Source: Hygrocybe punicea
Taxonomy: Eukaryota; Basidiomycota; Agaricomycetes; Agaricales; Hygrophoraceae
Reading direction: 5' to 3'
Length of the DNA: 64,000 nt
Assembly (NCBI GenBank): GCA_963556145.1
Contig: OY744469.1
Span: 2,542,001-2,606,000 of the forward strand
The notes beneath the pieces are model-generated. The model made no database searches. It was not told the origin of the DNA and was given only the letters and a program-made list of their open reading frames with translations. Position numbers and translations under genes: made by a program. Below, in pieces: positions 9,514 to 20,405 of the stretch. Positions within the stretch are counted from its first letter, which is position 1; each line of letters starts with the position of its first letter.

Positions 9514-10562
9514 TCGGTCACAAGATTTATGAAGAGTTCACGATGGTTGTGATATTGAAGACTCAGCAGCGAGTAACAGACCCAGTCTGGTGCAATTTTT
9601 TGCACCACTTGCGGTATGGAGAAGTACAAGCAGACCACCTAAAAATGTTGCGAACTCTGATCATAGGGGAACATCAATGTGAACACACTGATCTTGAAAC
9701 ACCTGAGTGGCGAAACACCATTCTCGTCACCCCAAGGCATGCTGTGAGACAACAATGGAATGCAGCTGCAGTCTGAAAACACTGCAAGGAGACGGGAGAG
9801 AATCTTTATGTAGTAAATGCAGAAGACACCATACAAGGCCACACACTGTCTCTGCGTGAACAGCTAGCATCAGCAGGATGGGAAGGAAAAGGAGTGAAAA
9901 CACAGAAGGACTTGTCAGAGAAGATAGAAGTTGCGAAGGGCATGAAGGTGATGATAACGACGAATATTGAGACAGACCTCGACATTGCTAATGGGGCACG
10001 GGGGGAGATAATTGACATCAAGCTACATCAGAATGAGCCAAACACAAGCTCGGAGCCCATCATCCACTTGAAATATGTCCTGGCGTACATCCTTGTGAAG
10101 CTGGATCGAACACAAGCAAAGCTGCTTGCAGGACTGCAGTCAAGAATAGTCCCGATAGAGCCCATGAACTGCTGAATGCAAATCAAGATAGGAGTGGGCT
10201 CACGAACTGTAATGAAAACTGTGTGCTGCCAACAATATTCATTGACAGGAGGCTATGCATTTATGGACTATCGAGCTCAGGGACAAACTATCCTGTATGT
10301 GCTCATGGACATCAAGTGCCTGCCAGCACCTGGGACTTTAAGTTTATTCAACTTATACGTGGCCCTGTTGAGAAGCTTGGGATGGAAAAATATACATTTG
10401 CTGCGAGATTTCAACGATACCCAATTTTTGCAAGCACACAATCCTGAACTCATCGCAGAGGATGAGAGACTGGAAGGACATGACAGAGAGACCAAGCAAT
10501 GGTGGAAAAAGATCACAGAGAGCCGAGGAGATGTGTCTCCTAGCGATTCTATTATATGTTAG
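9514..10562 (+). pseudogene. Helitron helicase (Pif1-like), C-terminal fragment
   Basis: One frame from 9516 reads IYEEFT, VILKTQQRVTDPVW, LHHLRYG, then NILVTPRH-type sequence, and in the last part DYRAQGQTI, LSLFNLYVALLRS and ELIAEDERLEGHD. These are characteristic of the C-terminal helicase of fungal Helitrons, and the QGQT box corresponds to a late SF1 helicase motif. Two in-frame TGA codons (9774-9776 and 10173-10175) break it. At the first, an Arg is usual in the family, consistent with CGA to TGA. The Rep domain and N-terminal helicase are absent; the fragment begins exactly at the LTR-B border. No Helitron 3' hairpin was recognised in 10563-10838. Confidence 0.85.
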
Positions 10563-10838
10563 TTTGTAGTTCGCAAATGGATTCATGTTGATTACAACAA
10601 GATGTTGCTGTACAACTTTGTACCGTCGGAGAGATGGGAATAAAGTCCGATGTTGTTGATTATTTACGATATCCACGCCCGATGCGCTTCTTTTCGGGGG
10701 GGTCAGCAACCTTGCAAGCAAGGTAATCACGTCCTACTGCAGTCATATCCATAATAGTGCTGATATTCATCACACGTGACCGTGGCAGACCCTGAATCGA
10801 ACGATCGCACCAATTTCTTTTTTGACCCACCTCTCTGA

Positions 10839-12789
10839 ATGGACCCTCCACTCCAAAACAATACCAATGGAAAAAATAACACAAAAATTTTGGTCACGGC
10901 TCAAGGGAAGAAAGTGGACGAACTACTCGACAAACATGACAAGTGCGTTTCGGATGTCTTGACGCGTTAAGTTCATCCCCAGCTCAACTGTACTGCCAAA
11001 GGTATGAATTCGGTGGGCCGCTCGGAGTCATGTCTATCATGACTGGCTTTCCTATCCTTATGTATTACTTGTGGATTTGCCTGTGGTTCTATGACGGCCA
11101 GTTGGTACGGCCTGAGTCTCTGGATGACGTCCAGCCTTTTCTCTACCGCATGTGGGAACATGTCCGGGTGGTGAGTGGGACGTTTTGGTGGACTGCGAGA
11201 ATGTCTGACCGCATGAAGGATGCTAGTCCCGATCTGTATGCATGGAAGGTTTACTCCGGCATCTTTGCATTCCAGCTATTCCTAGCGTGGGTCATGCCGG
11301 GATATCCTCAAGAAGGACTACCTGTACCCTCATTGGGCTACAAGACGCTGATGTATAATTGCAACGCCCTGTCCTCCCTCTACTTCACCATGGTCACCGC
11401 TGCATTCCTCCACTACACCGGCGTCTTCCGTCTCACGGAGATCATTGACAACTACGGACATCTCATGTCTGTGTCTATGATCTACGGATTTGGAGTTTCC
11501 TTTGGCGTGTATTTCATTACAATTGCCATGGGAAAACAACTCAGAATGTCGGGGAATTTTATATATGACGTATTTATGGGTGCTTGCTTGAACCCTCGCC
11601 TTGGACCTGTGGATCTCAAAATGTTTGCCGAGGTCCGCATTCCTTGGGTCATCGTTTTCTTCTTGGCTGTGTCCGGTGGTTGCAAGCAGTATGAGGATTA
11701 CGGTTATATCACACCCGTGAGTCCTTCTCCCAACTTGAGCCAAAGCATTTTGCTCAAGTCAAACAACAGAATATGGCCTTCATGATCTTGGCGACATGGC
11801 TCTACATCAATGCATGGTATGTGCTGTATTCCCACGGCCGTCACAGTATGTTGATAAGGTTTTGTAGCGCCAAAGGCGAGGAATGTATACCACAAACGTG
11901 GGACATGTATCATGAAAAGTAGGCTTTTTCCCGATGCTAAAATAACACCGCTGATAATTGCTCTCACTTAGGTGGGGCTTCATGGTCATTTTCTGGAATT
12001 TCGCTGGAGTCCCCTTTGTACGTCCGGCTGGTTTCTATTTTCCCCTCTACTCAAACATATCTTCAGACTTATGTTTACTCTGTGGTATACATGGCTTCGC
12101 ATGACCCGTCCAAATACCAATTCTCCACACCTACTTACGTTCTTCTATTCACCACCCTCCTTACCGCTTACTATATGTCAGTTCTCTCATTCACTTGCCT
12201 TTAACCAAAGCTGAGGCTTCACAGTTTTGACACATCCATGTCCCAAAAGAGTCGGTTCAAAATGCAGACACAGGGTATTTACACTTTCCGCAACACATTC
12301 CCCCAGTTACCTTGGAATGTCGTCAAAAACCCGACATATATTCAGACTGCCCACGGGTGAGTTTCCAGCATGTATTTCTGTCTTCGTCGTACGCTTATCG
12401 GAACCGGAATAGCAATCGTCTGTTGACCAGTGGGTGGTGGGCATATTCTCGAAAGCCCGTAAGTCTTCGTTCCTGCTTTGCGTATCTCCAGGGAATCATT
12501 TTTAATTTGCACTTTCATTACAGAACTATGTTGCCGACTGGGTCATGAGCTTCACCTGGGGCGCGATCATAGGCACTGCTACACCGATTCCGTACTTCTA
12601 CTCTATTTTCTTCATCGCAGTCCTTATTCACCGTGTTGGACGGGACTTCGAACGGTGCGTGTTGTAGTCATCCCATAGTTGTCCTGGATATAACGCGGTA
12701 CAAATTAAAGATGCTCAATCAAGTATGGCAAAGATTGGGATCGCTATTGCTCAATCGTCAAGTACAAGTTCATTCCGGGAGTTTATTAA
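10839..12789 (+). CDS. ERG4: Delta(24(24(1)))-sterol reductase (C-24(28) sterol reductase)
   Basis: This is the final enzyme of ergosterol synthesis. It reduces the C24(28) double bond with NADPH in the ER membrane. Ten exons: 10839-10942, 11002-11716, 11770-11816, 11868-11918, 11972-12017, 12067-12176, 12225-12356, 12413-12458, 12524-12654, 12711-12789; 486 aa. All introns are GT-AG, 49-65 bp. The protein is polytopic. It carries the family blocks LDKHDKYEFGGPLGV near residue 30, FTGxFRLTEIID-like (here YTGVFRLTEIIDNYG), NPRLGPVDLKMFAEVRIPW, QYEDYGYITP, GVPFTYVYSVVYMASHDPS and the C-terminal FIPGVY. ATG 10839 is chosen because it is in frame with the spliced LDKHDKYEFGG. It converges on the F-box gene with 218 bp between stops. 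ERG24/DHCR24 relatives are less likely given the block order. Confidence 0.95.
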
Positions 12790-13007
12790 AGGAAAACAGT
12801 GTCTACCTAGATTCAACTATTCACAAATAGCTTCCAGTAGGCAACACATTCTTCACAATTAGGACACTCGAATCATTTGCACGATGGCTTGAGACCAGCA
12901 GAGAGAACGTCGGAACTTAGGGACAGATTCCTGAAAAGCTTAATCAACAAACACTTGAACGGTGTAAGCGCATGTAATCAATCCGCGATTACACCACTCT
13001 TACCATG

Positions 13008-14696
13008 TTAACTGGTATATGATCGAACTTTGGAGAACCAGAATGGTCTCTCATTCTTCAAAGAAATCGGCACTGCCTCCCCGCTCTCGAAATCAACCGA
13101 ATCATAGCAATTGATATCCAGCCTATTCCAACGTCCCAGAGGGCGCGATCGCAAGTCGAGTGTCATTTGATAATTATAGCGCATGGAAGATGTGCTCGTG
13201 GTGGTGATATGGGGTGTGTGTTTATCGTTGACGTGTTTATCATCGTCACTAGCGTCTATCAGGTTTTGGATGTAGACAACTGTGACATCAAGGTACCAGG
13301 TTCCAATATATAGACCCTTGACGGAGGATCAATTAACGAATGTATTTGAATACGGTTGGCATACCTTCATACGAAGAGTGGGCTTGAGGAGAGGGATAAT
13401 ATATTGAGGGGGCGATACTTCGTTCACCAGTAGAGAGAGAACCTGGCCATTCGGAAAAAATCGGCTGTGAGAAACGGAGCCAGCTATGAGCATTGGTGAG
13501 TGGTGGAGAAGTGGAAGAGACAGACAGGTATCGGTAATACGTTATGTGATGGTTTAGCTACAATAGGTATGTGAGTGAACCTGCATCAAGAAGGTGACAG
13601 CGTACATTAACCCAAAAATTTTCGCTCAGCCCTTGACGACTACAGCTTCGGGCTGAGGAGAGCTTTGCATTGGAACTTAACAGAACACGTACATGTAGTG
13701 GCATAACGCGATGTACACTCCGTCCGTCCGCACACGAGGATGCTCGACGTACAAGCGTCGGAAATCTGACATATAGTGGCCTATTACGGTGTCCATAGTT
13801 TCAAAGCTAGAAACCTGCGGTGGTCTGTAGGTCATCTTCACGATTTCCCTGAGTAAATACTTTATTATAAAGATGAAAGCAGAAACATGCGCGTTCTCAA
13901 CTCGCCTCCATATAGCGGCGTCCAAGCTGATGACGCGGGCTTTTCGACTCACAGCAGCGAAACGTTCAATGGCAATTGGATCGAGCACACGTAGTATGAG
14001 GACAAGGAGCTCGTCAGGAAGATTCTTGAGAGGGGCGGCTTCCTTCTCGTCCTCCTGTTCGAATGTGAGGTCATTAGGGAAGTTTTCCAGGAGAACAGCC
14101 AGATTCCCCGTCACAAGACTTCCAATTTTGCTCTTGACTGATAAGGCAGTGAATTTGGAAGACAAGTCATTCACAGCAGTAGAATTCGAGGGAATATTCT
14201 TGTGACCTCGAATGCAGCTGATCGTCGATACTCCAGATGCAGAGAGTAAGGCGATTTTCTCCTCTCTGTGATAGGCACGATCGACTGCAGGGTACATTCC
14301 AAAGGCCTACAAGATTTTGGACTCAGTGTCTGAGTAGATTAATCGCGAATAACAGCACACCTGACGAAAGAGACCGAAAGCGTCATCAATCTGACTCTGT
14401 TGTTCGAGCTGAATGGCTTTGCGATATATCTCGATGGCAGCACCGATCCCACGAGAATGAGTTGGTTCGGTTGAACCACCGTTTACAAGGTAGTCGGTTG
14501 ATGAACTCGGCGTTCGTTCCCCAGCAATGGTTTGACAAGGAGCTCCTCGAATGTCGGGGAAAGAAGGGGAAATTGTACTTTGATGGTCATGGTTAATCGA
14601 GGAGTGACTACGTTTCTTGTGTTGCACTTCGGCCTTCCATACTTCTCTGAATTGGGCAAGTTCTTCTGGTTCTTGTTCTGAGGATGTTGTGCTCAT
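13008..14696 (-). CDS. F-box protein, Hrt3/FBXO9-like
   Basis: Predicted substrate receptor of an SCF ubiquitin ligase. Seven exons on the minus strand: 14696-14361, 14306-13906, 13848-13693, 13639-13606, 13557-13526, 13464-13365, 13316-13008; 455 aa. The N-terminal part has a helical TPR/MIT-like segment (GAAIEIYRKAIQLEQQ...DDAFGLFRQAFG), as in FBXO9. The F-box is LKNLPDELLVLILRVLDP...FAAVSRKAR. It is followed by the Hrt3 C-terminal region: YRPPQV, EHPRVRTDGVYIALCHY, HHITYYRYLRFFPNGQVLSLL, IIPLLKPTLRMKG and a last exon rich in Asp and His. The exon 2/3 border fits only a GC-AG intron (AG/gcgagt). It shares a 111-bp divergent promoter with the DnaJ gene. The symbol HRT3 is a likely equivalent but not proven. 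Confidence 0.88.
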
Positions 14697-14807
14697 TCGA
14701 AGTCAAGGTTATATAAATAAGTTATGACTTACTACATGAACAAAATAAACAATTTATTTGCTAACCGATCGACCACGTCTTTCGCAAACCACAACACTTC
14801 AACGCTG

Positions 14808-16309
14808 ATGGAAGGTAACAAGGACGAGGCCTTGCGCTGTCTTTCCATCGCTCAGCGACATAGGGATGCTGGCGACATAGCTTCCGCTCGCAAGTTCTGC
14901 CAAAAATCAATAAACCTGTTTTCTACACCGGAGGCCCTGAAACTACTTGCCTCAATCAATTCTGCGTCACCATCGGCGAAGCCAGGTCATTCGACATCTA
15001 CAGACACCCGCCCTTCTGCATCCGGCGCAAAACATCGGTATTCTTCGACGAACGGCGTCGGCACTGCGGGTGGGATTGGTGGAGAGAAGAGGGAATATAC
15101 CGCTGAGCAAAGAGAAGTTGTGAAACGCGTGCGGGCATGTAAGGTAACAGAATACTACGAAATATTGGCAGTGCCGAAGGACTGCGAGGACTCTGACATC
15201 AAAAGAGCATATCGGAAGGTTCGAGTAGTTTCAACGCAAACTCCTGAAGTACTGAGTTTTTGAACATACAGCTTGCACTCGCTTTGCATCCGGATAAGAA
15301 CGGGGCGCCTGGTGCTGATGAAGCATTTAAATGTTGGTTCGCTTACTGCATTTCTCCTTGGTCTCACTGAAATATTTCACGCCTTGCGAAGTGGTATCAA
15401 AGGCATTCCAAGTCCTATCTGGTATGTTGGGCTCAATTTTTTCCTTACTGGCCGCCCCTTGAACTCCACTTCAGACCCTCAAAAAAGAGAAGCGCATGAT
15501 CGGTACGGCTCCGACCCGGATTCGCGATTTGGTGGAATGCCATCTAGATCAGCTGCCAGTTCATTTGGTGGTGGCGCTACGTTCGACGGTGAGATGAGTC
15601 CGGAAGACTTGTTCAATATGTTCTTTGGCGGCGACGGCTCCGGCGGCACGAGTTTTAGCGGCCCATTTGGTGGCCCAGGTGAATTTTAACATCATATACT
15701 TCTTCGCGTCTTATATGATCCCCTCGGCCAGTATTCACAGCGACTTTCGGTCCCGGCGGATTTCGCACAACTCGTCCCCTGCGGCCACGAAGAAGAGAAC
15801 AGCCAGAGGGTGCCCAAGCACCCGCACCCGAAGCACGCTCGGTCCTTCTCCAACTCCTTCCGCTCATCCTGCTCTTTGCGTTATCCTTCCTCTCATCCCT
15901 TCCTTCTCTCTTTGGTACCATACCTATACCAGATCCTCATTTCTCGTTTTCTCCTACCTCACGATACAACATGGAGCGGCACACAGGCGGATTGGGAATC
16001 AGATACCATGTCAACATGCAAGAGTTTTCGGCCCACCCGCAGATTGCTGCTGACTTGGCAGTTGCAAATGCTGGTGTAGTTCGCGGTAAGAGGGGGCCAG
16101 CATTAAGTCGGTTCGAAGGCGCAGTGGAGAGGCTGTACACGGAAGAATTGTATGGCCAGTGTCAAAGGGGCTTGGAGCGGAGGCAGAGGAAGAAGGAGGC
16201 AGAGGTGGGGTTGTTTGGAATCGGGACAGATTGGGAGAAGGTTCGACAAATTGACCGCGAGGTAGTGGAGAGCTGTGAGGAACTGAAGCGGTTGGGAGTG
16301 TTGAGGTGA
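14808..16309 (+). CDS. ER-anchored J-domain co-chaperone (DNAJB12/B14-like, DUF1977)
   Basis: Stimulates Hsp70 at the cytosolic face of the ER, where this family works in ER-associated degradation. Five exons: 14808-15218, 15272-15332, 15392-15421, 15475-15678, 15732-16309; 427 aa. The N-terminus has the helical EALRCLSIAQRHRDAGDIASARKF segment seen in the family. The J domain follows ([32 protein letters not shown] with the HPD triad). A Gly/Phe-rich stretch (MFFGGDGSGG...GPFGGPV) comes next, then TATFGPGGFRT, one strongly hydrophobic membrane segment (LLQLLPLILLFALSFLSSL) and the DUF1977 tail ending GIGTDWEKVRQID..ESCEELKRLGVLR. The intron splitting the HPD region and the short third exon (30 bp) explain why no single long frame exists. 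Confidence 0.93.
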
Positions 16310-16552
16310 TTGATTATTTATGCTGTTGGATGATTTGTTATGCTACAATCAGAGAGATGATTGTGTTTCACAGATGGGCTACCTGCGCTTTTCTAACCAC
16401 GCTCGCTGTCGTTCCGTCTGCATCATCGAATCTTCGTAATAATAAATTATACAGCGTCAATGTTTTCTCGACCAAGAAGGCTCCAACTGATCTTGTTTTG
16501 CAAACGAGGGTAGTGTCGAAGTTACAGGCATATCCCACTCGTGTTTATACAT

Positions 16553-16853
16553 CTATTGCTGCTCTAGCCTCCTTTGCCTCTCCAGTTTGAGATAGAACTC
16601 TTCCTGCCGTTGAACTGAAATGCGCCAAGTCAGCAATGATAGGAGATCGAATCTTTAAGCTGCCAACTACGCCTCGACTCACCAGCCTTGAGATGATATC
16701 CATACCTGTCACAAATGAACGACGGCACAGCAAAATAACAGCGGGAGTGACCCACCAATAAGCATAGCCTGCGGCGATGCCAAGACCCAGGGCTGAGCTG
16801 AGGTCAAGCCAGAGTCTCTTCCTGAGCCTCCCAGTGATAGGTGCGATAGGCAT
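16553..16853 (-). CDS. COX9: Cytochrome c oxidase subunit VIIa (Cox9-like)
   Basis: Small inner-membrane subunit of respiratory complex IV. Three exons on the minus strand: 16853-16756, 16705-16683 and 16614-16553, giving 60 aa; yeast Cox9 is 59 aa. It starts MPIAPITGRLRKR, the conserved Cox9 start, and has a single membrane segment (LSSALGLGIAAGYAYWYGYH). It ends in a charged matrix-side tail QRQEEFYLKLERQRR. Exon 2 is only 23 bp. The gene is divergent from CDC55 (279 bp between starts) and convergent with the DnaJ gene. Confidence 0.92.
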
Positions 16854-17132
16854 TGCAGTTGGTCTGACTTTTGTCGACGTGAACGTTCAAGTTGAGGAAT
16901 AAAATGGGAAATGTCGGGACTGATTGTGGTTGTGTGCGTTCACCAAACAAAGCAAGCGAGCTCCCTTAACTTTTAACCTTGCGCTTTGCTCGTGTCCTAG
17001 CCTCGCACAGTATTCAAAAACGCGCTACACCCGTGTACGTCCCCAACCCCCGGAATAGTCTAATCGCCGCACCTCTTTTAACCCCGTCAACAACACATCC
17101 AACTTTGCCCCACGCTTGCTCTCATAATAATC

Positions 17133-19049
17133 ATGGACACCGACCCTTCAGGATCTGGCGGCTGGCGCTTTGCACAATGTTTTGGAGACAAGGGTGAAGT
17201 AGAAGACATTACAGAAGGTAGCTTTTACTTCTATCCGCCCGTCTTCTGTTTACTTGATGACTTGTGGGTTTTTCTGACAATAACCTGTCTGCGATCTATA
17301 GCGGATATCATATCCACCGTTGAATTCGATTCCACAGGAAATTATCTTGCGACTGGCGACAAGGGTGGCCGTGTTGTCCTCTTCGAGCGTAATGAATCGG
17401 TGCGTCCATTTCCACTGTAACTCCTCCGTTGCTGGCTGGCTTATTTCGCCGATTCTTCGCCTCCTGTTTCCAAATTTCTGATCTGATTTCCATGGCGGAT
17501 GTGGGAACGTCTTTTGTAGAAAAAAGGTTGCGAGTACAAGTTCTACACCGAGTTTCAGTCTCATGAACCTGAGTTCGATTATCTCAAGTCACTGGAAATA
17601 GAGGAAAAAATCAACAAGATCAAGTGGTGCAGGCGACAGAACGCGGCTCATTTTTTGCTGTCAACAAACGGTTGGTGTTTTTTATTCCTGGGAATTTGCA
17701 CCCCTTTATCATCGAATATTCATGACTCACCACGTCCATGCTTGTCAGATAAAACAGTCAAGTTGTGGAAAGTCTTTGAGAAATCCCTCCGGGTGGTGTC
17801 TGAGTCAAACCATTACGAAGGGGGGCGACCCCTACCCCCACCCTCCGTGCCAATGCATCTGCGGCTACCGCGTATGATGCAACAAGACAACATCATCGCC
17901 GCTGTCCCTCGCAAAGTCTACTCGAATGCACACGCCTATCATATACATTCCATCTCTGTCAATTCGGATCAAGAAACGTACATCTCTGCTGATGACCTTA
18001 GAATCAATTTATGGAACTTAAACATCAGTGATCAGAGTTTTAGTACGTTCCACAGTTATTCTGTTGCATCAATCGTTTTACTTGGCCAATCTTTCATCGG
18101 TTACCTTACTGATGACCCCAATGTGTCTTAGACATTGTGGATATCAAACCAGTAAACATGGAGGAGCTCACAGAAGTCATCACGGCTACCGAGTTTCACC
18201 CGACACATTGCAACCTTTTCATGTATTCGAGTTCAAAAAGCAACATTAAACTTGCCGACATGCGTGATTCGGCCCTTTGCGATAAGCATGCAAAATGTGA
18301 GTGATGTTTTGCTTGGCCGTCATGCGCGTTTACTATCCCCTTCGTTTATCTGTGACACGCTAACGATCTCGGATTCATAGGCTTTGAAGAGGAAGAGGAT
18401 CCTTCCACTAGATCGTTCTTTTCTGAGATCATTTCGTCTATCTCAGATGTCAAGTTCAGCCACGATGGCCGGTACATTCTCTCACGAGACTACTTGTCGC
18501 TCAAGATATGGGACGTCAACATGGAATCGCGGCCGATAAAGACGATTCCGATTCACGATCATCTTCGCGGCAAGCTCTGCGATCTCTATGAAAATGATTG
18601 CATATTCGATAAGTTTGAGTGCGTGTGGGGTGGCGATGACAAGTGTGTCGAATGTCTATGTCGTGAACGGCTAACTGATCCTTGATGGAAATAAGGCATG
18701 TTTTGACGGGTTCATATCACAATTACTTTCGGATATATGATACGGATACCCTGAATGACGTCGTGCTGCAAGCAGACAAGTCGGCGTTCAAGGCGAAGAA
18801 GATTGGTGGGCTGGCGCCCGGTGCGAAGCCTGGTGCGAAGAACGGGACACGGCCAGGAGGGCTCCGAGACGCCATGCAACTGGAGACGCTGGATTTCAAC
18901 AAGAAGATTCTGCATGCTAGTTGGCATCCCAGAGAGAATACTATTGCTGTGCGCCTTTTCTCGGTTCCATTTGCGTACAATCTTATTCCAACGGTCAATT
19001 ATTGCAGATCGCCGCTACAAACAATCTTTTCTTGTACAGCGCTGCATAA
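17133..19049 (+). CDS. CDC55: Protein phosphatase 2A regulatory B subunit (B55)
   Basis: WD40 beta-propeller subunit that directs the PP2A A/C dimer to substrates in mitosis and morphogenesis. Eight exons: 17133-17217, 17302-17399, 17520-17670, 17749-18042, 18132-18296, 18381-18642, 18696-18948, 19008-19049; 449 aa, normal for B55. Family blocks in order: EVDIIS-type start ([29 protein letters not shown]), [103 protein letters not shown] and the C-terminal [22 protein letters not shown]. Splicing removes every interruption. Confidence 0.95.
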
Positions 19050-20405
19050 TGTTCGCATTCACTCCCAATCGCCACCATTCTTTCAATCCCACCTTCATGA
19101 CACCCGTCCCAACCCCTCTGAGCACTTGACAGGACACGATACCGAGACCAACAGGACGAAGCGGCCAACGAACAGGAAACCACGGACTTTTGTTCCTCCT
19201 CTTCCATTGACTGATCCATCATTAATCGTACCCATCCACCCATTCGCTAGCTTGCTTATCGTATTTCACATTACATTATCTTTGGTCTTGTTCCTTTCTG
19301 TTGTTCCGCCGCCACCGTTTTTCCTCTCGCTTTGTTGTCTCTCTCACACCGCACGTTTTCAAGATAGGAGAAGAGTAGAAGCAAGGACAATGTAGTAAAG
19401 CGAGTCACATAGTCCCGAAAGAAATAATGAAAATGCGTTTCAGGCCAATTACGGACGGTGTGAGAGCCAATGTAACGATGTTCAGCCCAATCAAAACATC
19501 ATCCTGTGATGTGAACGAAGGTAGACGATCTGCTAGGACAAGTACAATTGTTTTTGCCGCGTAGTTTAACGACCGTGCATGTGGAAAATTCATGTGCGCG
19601 GCGTAGATATTCACGGCGTGAGGAGCTGAAAGTGTCATCAGATAGCCTGGATTCTAAGAACCATCGTGAGGGCTACAAAGCGATTGCTTTCCACGAGTTA
19701 CTGGTATACAGTGAGAAATAACGGGGAAAACAGACTGGGTCTCGCCTGACATGCGGCCAGTCCCTTCGGAAAAATCTTAAATGCTGGAGCAGACTTGAGC
19801 TTTAAGACCCGCTGGTGGGGTCCGAGTCAAGAGTCAGGCTAATAGAGTAAGGATCTTTGTTGGATGTTTAAACCTATAATCAGAATGGCAACACTTGATT
19901 GGTACCAAGCACGTCAAGCACTAGCTAGTGCTCTTCTGCCGTACGTGCTGAGGAAGTTTTCGCCCGCAAACGAGTCGCAGAGGGGAACAACTTGAAGAAA
20001 ACATGTAGCCGACTTCCAGATGGATGGGCTCGTTTTCCAGAGATTTTATCAAGCAACGACGAAGATGGCGATTCCAATGACTGGGTACCGGTGAGGAAAT
20101 GTTACCAGTCATTTTTGAAACTGGTGAGAGCAGAGGTTGGTCATGACTTATTTGTTGAAGGATAACCCTCGCTTGTTTGTATTTGTGATCTATCACAGAA
20201 AATTTATTTATTTATAATAAAAAACTTTGTAGGAGAAATCCATATGCATAGAGATCATGGAAAACCCTTTCCTATGTAGAACTACCACAGCTTTGACCTA
20301 TATTAGTATATATTCCATTCAAGACCACACCAGGATCTGTACGGTAATGAATATAAATAATTGATGTGTGGTCGTGTTTGTCCCCATTTCTGAAAGTTAT
20401 CGTCG
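19050..20405. other. Intergenic stretch with no recognised gene
   Basis: It follows the CDC55 stop and precedes Clr2. The first 300 bp are probably CDC55 3' UTR. A 77-codon minus-strand frame at 19405-19638 and a 91-codon one at 19921-20196 have no recognisable motif. The stretch is otherwise AT-rich near 20190-20370, as expected for the Clr2 promoter. Confidence 0.5.

Noticed and set aside
9774..10175. TGA codons read as sense in the Helitron frame
   Set aside because: Host genes here use TGA as a normal stop (DnaJ, KAR9-like, PAT1), so a recoded TGA is not supported; decay is simpler.
19405..19638. 77-codon minus-strand frame downstream of CDC55
   Set aside because: No motif, no splice-linked partner, and it lies in a probable 3' UTR.
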